A stretch of DNA of 34,579 nt from an uncultured Clostridia bacterium (GTDB lineage Bacteria > Bacillota > Clostridia > TANB77 > CAG-508): NCBI GenBank assembly GCA_934162255.1, contig CAKPIG010000011.1, positions 1 to 34,579 on the forward strand, given 5' to 3'. Each line of letters begins with the position of its first letter. Position 1 is the stretch's first letter. Of this stretch, positions 7,709 to 15,711 are shown in pieces. Position numbers and translations under genes: made by a program. The notes under the pieces were generated by a model, which saw only the letters and a program-made list of their open reading frames with translations, was not told the DNA's origin and did not search any database.

Positions 7709-9826
7709 TTATTTGTTTGTAAATCCTGTTGCTTTACATCCGCTAAACATTCCTGTTGTTGAAGCTTTAGTTGACCAATTTCCTGCTCTTCTATTTATTG
7801 TTGCTAAATTTGAACAGTTTTGGAACATATAATTCATGTTTGTTACATTTTTTGTGTTCCAACAACTACTGTCATAATTATTATAACAATTTAAGCTTTT
7901 TAAACTAGAACATCCACTAAACATTTCTTGCATATTTGTTACATTATTAGTTTTAAATGTTTTTATGTTTGTAGGTGTTGTTAACTTTGAACATCCTCTA
8001 AACATTGCTTGCATCCAAATTGCATTACTTGTATTAAAACTACTCAAATTAATTGTTGTTAAACCTGAACATCCATCAAACATCATCTCAAAATATCTAA
8101 CATTTGATGTATTTGAAAATTTTGTAATAAAATTCAAACTCGTTAAGCTTGAACAACTCTGGAACATACCTCTCATTTGTGTTACTGAACTCGTATTTAA
8201 TGTTGATGAATCATATGCTATATTAGTTAATCTTCTACATCCTGCAAAAACATATGGCATATATGCAAGTGTACTACTCGTCAAATTTGGAAGCTGAGCT
8301 GTTGTCAATGATGAACAACCATAATACATATATCCTATACTTTGAACATTTGTAGTATTTATTGATGTTCTAATTGTTGTACTTACATTTGTTAAATTTG
8401 TGCAATTATAAAACCACATTCCCATACTATCTGGTATTATTGTATTTACAACTTGTGTACTTGTTACACTTGAAGCATATCCCAACCATGGTACATTGTT
8501 TGCTGTTTGTGAATCTGCTGCAGGGTGATATTTTTGTCCTGTTATATTCCATGTTCCTGCCCTTACTGTTTTTCCTGAAATTGTTCCTGGAACATTGTTA
8601 AATGCAAGTGTTCCATCTGTATATAATGTTACATATATTGTATTTGGTGTCGTGCAAGTAACAACATTTGATTGACTTCTATTTCCTGCCACATCATATA
8701 CCTGTGCAAATATATTATAAGTAGTTGATGGGCTTAACCCCAGTGTTCCACTTTTTGTTTTTGAACTTGAACCTACCGTAGTTCCATTTATGGTAGAATA
8801 TGTTTCACTATCACCACTATATGAACTTGCAGATGATACTTTGTAATACCATTCAATTCTCTGTATTCCACTTAAGTTATCTTGTGTTGATATATTAAAT
8901 GATATATTTGCTTCTGTTGAAGCTGCACTTGCAGATATTGATATTGTTGGTGCTGATGTATCAACCTTTAAATATGTTGATGAAACTGCACTTACATTTC
9001 CCAAATTATCAACTGCTCTTACATATAATCTTGTATTATAATTTGAATTCCATGTAGCAGATATTGATATTGAATTTCCTACTCTATCAAGAGTTCCACT
9101 CCAAGTTGACCAGTTTAATTTATCATAACTAAACTCTATTCTACTTATACTTGTTCTATCATCATATGTTGATGAAGATACTGATACACTTGTAGACCTT
9201 TGCCATTTTATTGAACTTTCAGCATGATCAATTGCTCCAACCGGGTCAAGTGCACTTGTTTGATAACTTGAATTAGTTAAAACAGGTCTAGTTGGTCCTG
9301 GTATTCCAATTTCAAAATTTATATATGAATTAAGTATATTGCTGCTGGCCACTTGTCCTGATGTATATTTAAATGTTACATATACTGTGACCTCTTTTTT
9401 CTGTTCAATATATCCTCCTATTTTAGTTCCTTCATTTGATACTTCTACTTGTATTCCAGTATTATCATAGAAATCAGTATCATATTTTATTCCCTCAAAT
9501 GTATATATATAATTTGTATTGTTATATAATTTTACTTTATATGTTATACTAGAACTAGCATCAGAAGTTGATAATACTACCTTTGTACTTAACATTCTTT
9601 TACTATAAGTATTTATTTTAGAATTTAGCGTATCTGCAGAAACATTTGAATAATATTCTGCATCACTTATAAAAACCCCCTCTTGTAACGGGCTTTCTGC
9701 CTGAACTTCAATAGTTCCTGTTATATTATCAATACTCGCAAAAGCTGTTGCGAGTATCATAATCATGAACATAAAGAAAAAAGGAAATATATCGAGAATA
9801 TTTTTTCTTTTTCTTAACTTTTTCAT
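7709..9826 (-). CDS. Secreted BspA-family leucine-rich repeat protein
   Basis: 705 residues. A basic N-terminus and hydrophobic signal helix (about 13-33) are followed by a beta-rich region (about 35-165), fibronectin/Ig-like segments (about 175-395, including a TYNIFAQVYDVAGN pattern) and a C-terminal run of nine BspA/DUF285 repeats of roughly 23-35 residues. Each has the core xMFxxCSxLTxL (WFYNCTNL, YMYYGCSSL, VFAGCRRL, MFQSCSSL, MFDGCSGL, MFRGCSKL, MFSGCSSL, MFQNCSNL, MFSGCKA). BspA repeats are adhesin-like surface modules in oral and gut anaerobes. There is no C-terminal membrane helix or sorting signal, so release or non-covalent attachment is expected unless the N-terminal helix is uncleaved. 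SD GAAGGAG lies upstream of the ATG at 9826. Single-gene transcript with its own promoter and terminator. Confidence 0.85.
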   Translation of the reverse strand: MKKLRKRKNILDIFPFFFMFMIMILATAFASIDNITGTIEVQAESPLQEGVFISDAEYYSNVSADTLNSKINTYSKRMLSTKVVLSTSDASSSITYKVKLYNNTNYIYTFEGIKYDTDFYDNTGIQVEVSNEGTKIGGYIEQKKEVTVYVTFKYTSGQVASSNILNSYINFEIGIPGPTRPVLTNSSYQTSALDPVGAIDHAESSIKWQRSTSVSVSSSTYDDRTSISRIEFSYDKLNWSTWSGTLDRVGNSISISATWNSNYNTRLYVRAVDNLGNVSAVSSTYLKVDTSAPTISISASAASTEANISFNISTQDNLSGIQRIEWYYKVSSASSYSGDSETYSTINGTTVGSSSKTKSGTLGLSPSTTYNIFAQVYDVAGNRSQSNVVTCTTPNTIYVTLYTDGTLAFNNVPGTISGKTVRAGTWNITGQKYHPAADSQTANNVPWLGYASSVTSTQVVNTIIPDSMGMWFYNCTNLTNVSTTIRTSINTTNVQSIGYMYYGCSSLTTAQLPNLTSSTLAYMPYVFAGCRRLTNIAYDSSTLNTSSVTQMRGMFQSCSSLTSLNFITKFSNTSNVRYFEMMFDGCSGLTTINLSSFNTSNAIWMQAMFRGCSKLTTPTNIKTFKTNNVTNMQEMFSGCSSLKSLNCYNNYDSSCWNTKNVTNMNYMFQNCSNLATINRRAGNWSTKASTTGMFSGCKATGFTNK

Positions 9827-9848
9827 TTAAAGTTACTCCTTCATATTA

Positions 9849-9877
9849 ATTATAATATACTTTTCACTTATTTTCAA
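9849..9877 (-). promoter_or_regulatory. Promoter of the BspA-type gene
   Basis: Minus strand: TTGAAA (9872-9877), 17-bp spacer, perfect TATAAT (9849-9854). The AT dinucleotide tract begins 20 bp upstream of the -35 box. Confidence 0.75.
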
Positions 9878-9896
9878 CATTACATAAAATCACCCG

Positions 9897-9921
9897 ATAT
9901 ATATATATATATATATATATA
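9897..9921. repeat. AT dinucleotide microsatellite (about 12.5 units)
   Basis: An uninterrupted 25-bp alternating A/T tract between the BspA-type promoter and the terminator of the ABC operon. It is about 55-80 bp upstream of the inferred transcription start. The flanking 9878-9990 holds no gene I can support. Confidence 0.9.
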
Positions 9922-9990
9922 CTCTCCCAAGGGTTTCAGCTTTTTTACTGTAATATTACATTTTTATTACTTTTCTATTACATCTATATT

Positions 9991-10019
9991 ACAAAAGAGA
10001 TAGATTAATCTCTATCTCT
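9991..10019 (-). terminator. Terminator of the Gld-type ABC operon
   Basis: Minus strand: AGAGATAGA (10019-10011), loop GATTAA, TCTATCTCT (10004-9996), then TTTTG. The TAA stop codon of the last gene (10007-10005) lies in the loop, so the terminator overlaps coding sequence. Confidence 0.8.
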
Positions 10020-11480
10020 TTCTACTTTTTTTGTATTTCCGCTTCTTCTTCTAATTTGCCATACAATGATTCCAATAGCTATGATTATCAATGGAACAGC
10101 AAATATTATTGCTTTAATTATTTTATCTTGTTTTTCAGTAACTGTATATTTTTCATTTTCTCCTGTTTTTCTAATTGTTATAGTATCTGTTCTCTTTGTT
10201 AAATGAGAAATTGAATTTAATATTATATCTTCATTATTTCTTAAATTTATTGCAATATCACTATACTGCATTATTTGTAAAGGCATATCTGTTGCAAATA
10301 TTTCATTTGCATAAATAATCAATTCTGATTTTTTATCTTCATCAATAGTTTTTGTTACTAAAGCTCCTATTATACTTGAGCCTTCCTCACTATCCTCTGA
10401 AGTTTTAGAAGCTGAGCTTGAATTTATATTTGTTCTTACAAATGCTTTATCACTAGTTGATATTAAAGCTTCATACATTACTCCTAAATCTGACAATTTA
10501 TCCTCATCTTCAAACTCAATTTTTCCTGCATCTAAAAGACATGCTTTTAATTGCATTCCCATATCAGACATAAAGCTTGCTTTTACATCTGCTATAACTA
10601 ATTCAGGTGAATTATATAACATCTTATCAGTATCTTGTTCAAATACTATTCCATATCCCATTTTTACTCCATATTCTGCTAGAACTTTATTAAGATTTGG
10701 CATCTCTTTATTAAACAAGTTTTGTGATGTAAGCATCATGATTTTTCCACCATTTTTTATATACTCAATTATTTTATCTTTTTCTAAATCCATCAAATCA
10801 GAATTCAAAGTTGTTATAATTAAACAACTACAATCTGATGGAATTTCTCCCTTTGTCATTATATCTAAATATTCAACTTCATTTGATTCGTCTTTTAGTT
10901 TTTGTGTTAAAGTTGATAAAAATTGTGTTGGGTCATAATAAGTATTGCCTGAAAGAATATATATTTTTGGTTTTTCTTCTAATGTTAATCCTACAATTGC
11001 ATTTGTCAAAGCCTCTTCTACTATATATACTCCTTCTCCTGATGAATAATCATATGTATACATATCATTTAATGTTATTGTTGTTTCCTTATCTCCAGTT
11101 TTTACAACTACTAAACTATCTGTATCTCCAAGATTATATTTTGTCATCAAATCTGCTCTTGCAGATAAATCATCAACATTTTCTATTTTTACTTTATCAC
11201 TTATTTTTTCATATTTTTCCGCATATTCAGTTATATAAGAATAATCTTTCATATTTATTAATTGAATTGTTATATCATCTTTTAAATCTTTTAGTTTATC
11301 CTTTGTTTCAGTTGACAATGTATACAATTTTTTCTCTGTAAAGTCTAAATCTTCTACATTAATCTTCTTTACGCCCCAATTTAATAGAACATAACAAGCA
11401 ATTATGATTGCCACAAGTAATAATGTAGTTGTTCCTTTTATTAGCCATTTATTCTTTATTTTTTCTAAAAACTTTTTCAC
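10005..11480 (-). CDS. GldG-family ABC transporter auxiliary protein
   Basis: 491 residues. An N-terminal membrane helix (about 17-35), a large extracytoplasmic domain starting LDFTEKKLYTLSTETKDKLKDL (motif shortened: DFTEKKLYTLS), and a C-terminal helix (about 457-477) before an Arg/Lys-rich tail. This is the layout of GldG / ABC_transp_aux proteins. The conserved opening resembles the PF09822 region, and an extracytoplasmic domain with an Asn/Asp-rich fold follows. It is the third gene of an operon with an ATPase and a permease. In other phyla GldG works with GldA/GldF; in clostridia the substrate is unknown. The start is GTG at 11480 with AGGAG nine bases upstream, 16 bases after the permease stop. 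Confidence 0.82.
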   Translation of the reverse strand: MKKFLEKIKNKWLIKGTTTLLLVAIIIACYVLLNWGVKKINVEDLDFTEKKLYTLSTETKDKLKDLKDDITIQLINMKDYSYITEYAEKYEKISDKVKIENVDDLSARADLMTKYNLGDTDSLVVVKTGDKETTITLNDMYTYDYSSGEGVYIVEEALTNAIVGLTLEEKPKIYILSGNTYYDPTQFLSTLTQKLKDESNEVEYLDIMTKGEIPSDCSCLIITTLNSDLMDLEKDKIIEYIKNGGKIMMLTSQNLFNKEMPNLNKVLAEYGVKMGYGIVFEQDTDKMLYNSPELVIADVKASFMSDMGMQLKACLLDAGKIEFEDEDKLSDLGVMYEALISTSDKAFVRTNINSSSASKTSEDSEEGSSIIGALVTKTIDEDKKSELIIYANEIFATDMPLQIMQYSDIAINLRNNEDIILNSISHLTKRTDTITIRKTGENEKYTVTEKQDKIIKAIIFAVPLIIIAIGIIVWQIRRRSGNTKKVERDRD

Positions 11481-11496
11481 TTATTCTCTCTCCTAT

Positions 11497-12183
11497 CTAT
11501 TTTACTAGCTTTCTTCTTTGCATTACCATGATAGTAAATGCTATAAACATTAATGTAAATGATATTAACCCTACCACTTCAGTTAATGAGATTACTCCTG
11601 ATGGGAATTTTTGATAAAAGTTTATTATTGCAATATTTGAAAATACACTACTTAATTGTTCAATAAATAATGATATTATTAAAAATGCAATTGTTAATAT
11701 TCCTGCTATTATTTGATTTTCTGTTATGCTTGATGCAAACATTCCTATTGATATTGCTGCTGCACTTATCAAAATAAATCCTAACATTGCAACTAATGTT
11801 ACTTTTATATTTGGTGCTCCAAAAAAGCTAACTATTGCAAAATACATTAAAGATATTACTAATGTTATTGCGACAACAGACATCGCTGCTAAAAATTTTC
11901 CCATTACAACTCCAAACATACTTACTGGTGAAGTCATTATTAATTGCTCTGTTCCTGATTTTCTTTCTTCTGCAAACATTCTCATTGTTAATATTGGTGC
12001 TACAATTATTAGTCCATATAATGCTGTATAAAAATACAATGTTCCTAAATCTATTGTCCCTGAACTTGGTATTGCTGTTAAATAGAAAAATAAACTAAAT
12101 ACCAACAAGAAAATTCCTATCACTACATATCCTACTGGAGATAGAAAGTAACTTTTAAATTCTTTTTTAAATACTGCTAACAC
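11497..12183 (-). CDS. ABC transporter permease, ABC-2/GldF-type
   Basis: 228 residues with six predicted membrane helices. MLAVFKKEFKSYFLSPVGYVV at the start (ends in FLSPVGYV) and MRMFAEERKSGTEQLIMTSP in the middle are characteristic of GldF/NosY-type ABC-2 permeases. It starts at a GTG (12183-12181) that shares one base with the TAG stop of the ATPase gene. The GGAGG site lies inside the ATPase coding end, so the two are translationally coupled. It should form the membrane part of the three-component transporter. Confidence 0.88.
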   Translation of the reverse strand: MLAVFKKEFKSYFLSPVGYVVIGIFLLVFSLFFYLTAIPSSGTIDLGTLYFYTALYGLIIVAPILTMRMFAEERKSGTEQLIMTSPVSMFGVVMGKFLAAMSVVAITLVISLMYFAIVSFFGAPNIKVTLVAMLGFILISAAAISIGMFASSITENQIIAGILTIAFLIISLFIEQLSSVFSNIAIINFYQKFPSGVISLTEVVGLISFTLMFIAFTIMVMQRRKLVK

Positions 12184-13142
12184 TATTCTTTTCCTCCTTC
12201 TTCATCCTTAGCTGTTTCTATTAATTTTATAAATGCATCCTCTAATGTTGCATCAGCTTTTTTCATTTCAAATATTGTTATTCCTTCTTTTGCAAATGTA
12301 TCAAAGATATTTTTTCTTAAATCTATATCTTTTTCGCCTGTTATAATGTATTTCTTAGTATTGTCTTCATTTTGTGTTACTAATTTAATTTCTTTTACAT
12401 TTTCCAATTTTTCTTTTATGTTCTCCATTTTGCCGTTATTATCTTCAACTGTTACATAAATTGAATTTTCTTGAATAACTTTATTTTCTAAGTTTTCTGG
12501 AGTGTCTATTGCAATTATTTCTCCTTTATTTATAATTATTACTCTATTACATATTTGGCTGACTTCTGATAATATGTGTGAACTTAATATTACAGTATGT
12601 TCTTTTCCTAATTCTTTTATCAATGCTCTTATTTCTGTTACTTGTTTTGGATCTAGCCCAACTGTTGGCTCATCAAGTATTATAACTTTTGGATTTCCAA
12701 CTAAGGCTCCAGCCATACTTACTCTCTGCTTATATCCTCTTGACAAATTTTTTGTTAGTTTGTTTTGCACATCTAATAAACCTGTTTTTTCTAAAACTTC
12801 TTGGACTTTATTTTTCTTTTCTTTTCTATCTACGCCTTTAATTTCTGCCATATATGTTACAAATTCTTTTACTGTTAAATCACTATATAATGGCACTCCT
12901 TCTGGCATATATCCAATTTGTTTTTTTGCTTTTTTAGGCTTTTTAGAAATATCATAACCATCTACAATAATTCTTCCTGATGATGGTTCTATAAATCCTG
13001 TTATCATATTCATCGTAGTGCTTTTTCCCGCACCATTTGGTCCTAAAAATCCAACAATTTCTCCCTCTTCTATTTCAAAATTGATGTTGTTTACAGCAAT
13101 AAAACTACCGTATTTTTTTGTTACATTTTCAACTTGAATCAC
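12183..13142 (-). CDS. ABC transporter ATP-binding protein (GldA-like)
   Basis: 319 residues. Walker A GPNGAGKST (34-42), signature LSRGYKQR (133-140, with R in place of the usual second glycine), Walker B VIILDEPT (153-160), and H-loop His189. A C-terminal extension of about 100 residues is typical of ATPases paired with ABC-2 permeases. It energises the permease encoded next. The start is GTG at 13142 with AGGAGG eight bases upstream. It is the first gene of the operon, behind a palindrome-rich promoter. Confidence 0.93.
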   Translation of the reverse strand: MIQVENVTKKYGSFIAVNNINFEIEEGEIVGFLGPNGAGKSTTMNMITGFIEPSSGRIIVDGYDISKKPKKAKKQIGYMPEGVPLYSDLTVKEFVTYMAEIKGVDRKEKKNKVQEVLEKTGLLDVQNKLTKNLSRGYKQRVSMAGALVGNPKVIILDEPTVGLDPKQVTEIRALIKELGKEHTVILSSHILSEVSQICNRVIIINKGEIIAIDTPENLENKVIQENSIYVTVEDNNGKMENIKEKLENVKEIKLVTQNEDNTKKYIITGEKDIDLRKNIFDTFAKEGITIFEMKKADATLEDAFIKLIETAKDEEGGKE

Positions 13143-13172
13143 GAATTTTTCCTCCTAACCTTTTTCTTACTT

Positions 13173-13206
13173 GTTAATATTAACATTTACAAATTATATT
13201 GTAAAT
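13173..13206 (-). promoter_or_regulatory. Promoter with overlapping palindromes, ABC operon
   Basis: Minus strand: -35 TTTACA (13200-13205), 17-bp spacer, -10 TAATAT (13177-13182). Two inverted repeats cover it: a perfect 12-bp palindrome GTTAATATTAAC (13173-13184) contains the -10, and ATTTACAA-N6-TTGTAAAT (13185-13206) contains the -35. This is the expected geometry for a dimeric repressor site. No cognate regulator is adjacent. Confidence 0.55.
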
Positions 13207-13226
13207 AAATTTCACGCAAATTTCAC
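13207..13226. repeat. Direct repeat AAATTTCAC x2, 11-bp spacing
   Basis: AAATTTCAC at 13207-13215 and again at 13218-13226, one helical turn apart and just upstream of the ABC operon -35 box. Could be paired protein-binding sites. Confidence 0.5.
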
Positions 13227-13236
13227 ATTTCTTTAG

Positions 13237-13268
13237 GGAAATACGTATTTTATGGATATCATATTTCC
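13237..13268 (+). other. Inverted repeat upstream of the GDT1-family gene
   Basis: GGAAATA (13237-13243) pairs with TATTTCC (13262-13268) around an 18-base centre. The left arm overlaps a perfect 12-bp palindrome AAATACGTATTT (13239-13250). It has no U-tract. It could be an operator or leader structure; I do not recognise the yybP-ykoY manganese riboswitch here. Confidence 0.35.
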
Positions 13269-13315
13269 ATTTTTTTTGCATATCTTTAAATAAATTATTT
13301 AGAAAGGCCATTTTT

Positions 13316-13945
13316 ATGCAATATATTTATCCGTTTTTTATCTCTTTTATTTTTATATTTTTTTCTGAATTAGGTGATAAGACTCAACTTCTTGTAATCT
13401 CTTTTTCTGCAAAAAATAAAGCAACTCACATTTTATTAGGAGTTGCTCTAGGAACTTTTCTAAGTCATGGATTAGCCATTGCTTTTGGCAGTAAAATAGG
13501 TTCAATTAGTGGTGAGAATTTTATTATTTATTTAAAACTTGTTACATATATTACATTTTTAATCTTTGGAACTGTTGGGTTTGCAAAACTAAAATTCTCT
13601 CAAAAAGATGTAGAAAAAAAATCTATTGCAAAATCTACATTACTCAAATGCATATATTCCCTAACTCAAAATGCAATTTTTTTAGTTGCAACAACTATTG
13701 CAATCGGTGAACTTGGAGATAAAACATTTCTTGCCTCAATAGGTTTAGGCTTACAATACCCCATGTATAAATTTTCTTTAATATGTGGCTCAATTTGTGG
13801 AATGGTTTCAAGTGATTCTATTGCAATCTTTTTAGGGAAATGGCTAGGCACAAGAATTTCAGATAACACAATTGAAATCTTATCAAATACTATTTTTATT
13901 TTGTTTGGAATTATTGGCATTATTACTATCTTTCCAGCATTATAA
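13316..13945 (+). CDS. TMEM165/GDT1 (UPF0016) family cation transporter
   Basis: 209 residues and about six membrane helices, built from two homologous halves. Each carries the family motif E-x-G-D-K-T: SELGDKTQ (Glu18-Thr23) and GELGDKTF (Glu132-Thr137). The motif pair lines the ion path. Bacterial members studied export Mn2+, and eukaryotic ones exchange Ca2+ or Mn2+ for H+, so a divalent-cation exporter is the likely role. The ATG at 13316 has AGAAAGG upstream. It is divergent from the ABC operon across 173 bp and is followed by a bidirectional terminator. Confidence 0.9.
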   Translation: MQYIYPFFISFIFIFFSELGDKTQLLVISFSAKNKATHILLGVALGTFLSHGLAIAFGSKIGSISGENFIIYLKLVTYITFLIFGTVGFAKLKFSQKDVEKKSIAKSTLLKCIYSLTQNAIFLVATTIAIGELGDKTFLASIGLGLQYPMYKFSLICGSICGMVSSDSIAIFLGKWLGTRISDNTIEILSNTIFILFGIIGIITIFPAL

Positions 13946-13979
13946 AAAAACAGTTCTTTATTTTTAAGAACTGTTTTTT
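13945..13979. terminator. Bidirectional terminator, GDT1 gene / ABC-F gene
   Basis: A perfect 14-bp stem, AAAAAACAGTTCTT (13945-13958) with AAGAACTGTTTTTT (13966-13979), and a 7-base loop. The A/T ends give a U-tract in both directions, serving the converging genes. Confidence 0.88.
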
Positions 13980-13984
13980 TATGT

Positions 13985-15565
13985 TTATTCTACACCTAAA
14001 TATTCATTATATGTTACTTCTCTATCAATAACCTTATCAGGTTTTATATCAATTATCCTATTTGCTACTGTTTGTGTTAATTGATGGTCATGTGATGTAA
14101 ATAATATATTTCCTTTAAATTTGCTCATTCCATCATTTACAGATGTTATACTTTCCATATCTAGATGGTTTGTTGGTTCATCAAATATCAAGAAATTTGC
14201 TCCAGAAAGCATCATTTTTGCAAGAACACATCTAACTTTTTCTCCTCCTGACAACACTCTTGCTTGTTTTAATGCTTCATCTCCTGAGAATAGCATTCTT
14301 CCTAAAAATCCTCTAACAAATGTCTCATCAGGGTCTTTTGAATATTTTCTAAGCCATTCTGTTATATTTTCATCAACATCAAATAAATAATTATTATCTT
14401 TTGGAAAATATGATTTTGTTATTGTTGTTCCCCAAATAAGTTCTCCTTCATCTGGTTCCATCTCTCCTGCAATTATTTGAAATAACACTGTTTTGGCATT
14501 TTCATTATCTGCTAAAAATGCAATTTTGTCTCCAGATTTTACTGTAAATGATATATTATCTAGTATTTTTTCTCCATTTATTGTTTTTGAAATATTTTTA
14601 ACCTGTAATATTTCTTTTCCTGGTTCTCTATCTGGCTTAAAGTCAACATATGGATATTTTCTGTTTGATGGTTTTATTTCATCTAATTCTATTTTTTCAA
14701 GTGTTTTCTTTCTTGATGTTGCTTGCTTTGATTTTGAAGCATTAGCACTAAATCTTGCAATGAAATCTTGTAATTCCTTGATTTTTTCTTCTTTCTTCTT
14801 ATTTTGTTCTTTCATTTGTTTTAATGCTAATTGGCTTGATTCATACCAGAAATCATAATTTCCTGGATATACTTTTATTTTTCCAAAATCAACATCAGCA
14901 ATATGTGTACATACTTTATTTAAGAAATATCTATCATGTGATACTACAATAACTGTATTCTCAAAATTAATTAGGAATTCTTGTAACCAGTTTATACTCT
15001 TTAAATCTAAGTCGTTTGTAGGCTCATCTAGTAACAATACATCTGGATTTCCAAATAATGCTTGTGCTAATAATACTTTTACTTTATCTCTTGCTTCTAT
15101 CTCACTCATCATTTTATAATGATTTTCAGGAATTATTCCTAAATCATTTAAAAGCATTGCTGCATCTGATTCTGCATTCCATCCATCAAGTTCAGCAAAT
15201 CTTTCTTCTAATTTTGCTGCTTTCATTCCATCTTCTTCAGAAAAATCAGGCTTCATATATATTGCTTCTTTTTCTTTCATAATGTCATATAATTCTTTGT
15301 TTCCCATCATTACTGTATCTATTACACTATATTCTTCAAATGCAAAGTGGTCTTGTTTTAATACAGATAATCTTTCTCCTTTTTCAAGTGAAACCTCACC
15401 TTTACTTGGCTCTATCTCTCCTGATAAAACTTTTAAAAATGTTGATTTTCCTGCACCATTTGCTCCTATAATTCCATAACAATTACCTTTTCCAAATTTA
15501 ATATTTACATCTTCAAATAACACTCTTTTTCCAAATCGAACTGTTACTCCATTTGCTGTTAGCAT
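13985..15565 (-). CDS. ykpA: ABC-F family ATPase, YkpA/YbiT-like
   Basis: 526 residues with two ATP-binding domains joined by a basic, helical P-site-tether linker (about 240-300, KQMKEQNKKKEEKIKEL, then SANASKSKQATSRKK). No membrane helices, as expected for ABC-F proteins that act on the ribosome. NBD1 has a canonical Walker A (GANGAGKST, 34-42) and Walker B (VLLLDEPT, 176-183) but a degenerate signature (MSEIEARDK, about 153-161). NBD2 has a degenerate Walker A (ADNENAKT, 352-359) but a canonical signature (LSGGEK, 438-443) and Walker B (461-465 FDEPT). The two degenerate elements fall in the same composite ATP site. Housekeeping-type rather than an obvious antibiotic-resistance ABC-F. ATG at 15565, GGGAGG upstream. 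Confidence 0.92.
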   Translation of the reverse strand: MLTANGVTVRFGKRVLFEDVNIKFGKGNCYGIIGANGAGKSTFLKVLSGEIEPSKGEVSLEKGERLSVLKQDHFAFEEYSVIDTVMMGNKELYDIMKEKEAIYMKPDFSEEDGMKAAKLEERFAELDGWNAESDAAMLLNDLGIIPENHYKMMSEIEARDKVKVLLAQALFGNPDVLLLDEPTNDLDLKSINWLQEFLINFENTVIVVSHDRYFLNKVCTHIADVDFGKIKVYPGNYDFWYESSQLALKQMKEQNKKKEEKIKELQDFIARFSANASKSKQATSRKKTLEKIELDEIKPSNRKYPYVDFKPDREPGKEILQVKNISKTINGEKILDNISFTVKSGDKIAFLADNENAKTVLFQIIAGEMEPDEGELIWGTTITKSYFPKDNNYLFDVDENITEWLRKYSKDPDETFVRGFLGRMLFSGDEALKQARVLSGGEKVRCVLAKMMLSGANFLIFDEPTNHLDMESITSVNDGMSKFKGNILFTSHDHQLTQTVANRIIDIKPDKVIDREVTYNEYLGVE

Positions 15566-15570
15566 ATTTT

Positions 15571-15590
15571 CCTCCCTTCGGGAATTTCCC
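15571..15590 (-). promoter_or_regulatory. Ribosome-binding site with competing small hairpins (ABC-F gene)
   Basis: On the minus strand GGGAA (15590-15586) can pair with TTCCC, and the same TTCCC can instead pair with GGGAG of the Shine-Dalgarno site across a GAA triloop. These are two mutually exclusive short stems, one of which hides the SD. The stems are only 4-5 bp, so the effect may be small. Confidence 0.3.
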
Positions 15591-15612
15591 TCTTCTCTTT
15601 TATTGCCTATAT

Positions 15613-15641
15613 ACTATAACACATTTTTCCTTTTTTTACAA
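15613..15641 (-). promoter_or_regulatory. Promoter of the ABC-F gene
   Basis: Minus strand: TTGTAA (15636-15641), 17-bp spacer, TATAGT (15613-15618). Confidence 0.6.
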
Positions 15642-15666
15642 TAGGTTTTGAAATTTCAATAATCTG

Positions 15667-15695
15667 TTGAAAATTTGGTCGAATTATGCTATTTT
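15667..15695 (+). promoter_or_regulatory. Candidate promoter of the CapA-like gene
   Basis: Plus strand: TTGAAA (15667-15672), 17-bp spacer ending TGC (extended -10), TATTTT (15690-15695). The leader to the ATG at 15712 would be only about 10 bases. Confidence 0.5.
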
Positions 15696-15711
15696 ATATT
15701 TGGGTGATGTT

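Noticed and set aside
7709..9826. Sortase or membrane anchor at the C-terminus of the BspA-type protein
   Set aside because: The protein ends within the last repeat (ATGFTNK), with no hydrophobic helix or xPxTG motif.
9922..9990. A c-di-GMP or other riboswitch upstream of the BspA-type gene
   Set aside because: The segment lies upstream of the inferred promoter and lacks recognisable aptamer consensus.
13143..13315. A yybP-ykoY manganese riboswitch before the GDT1-family gene
   Set aside because: No conserved GGGGAGUA- or GCCGAGA-like segments are visible; only short inverted repeats.
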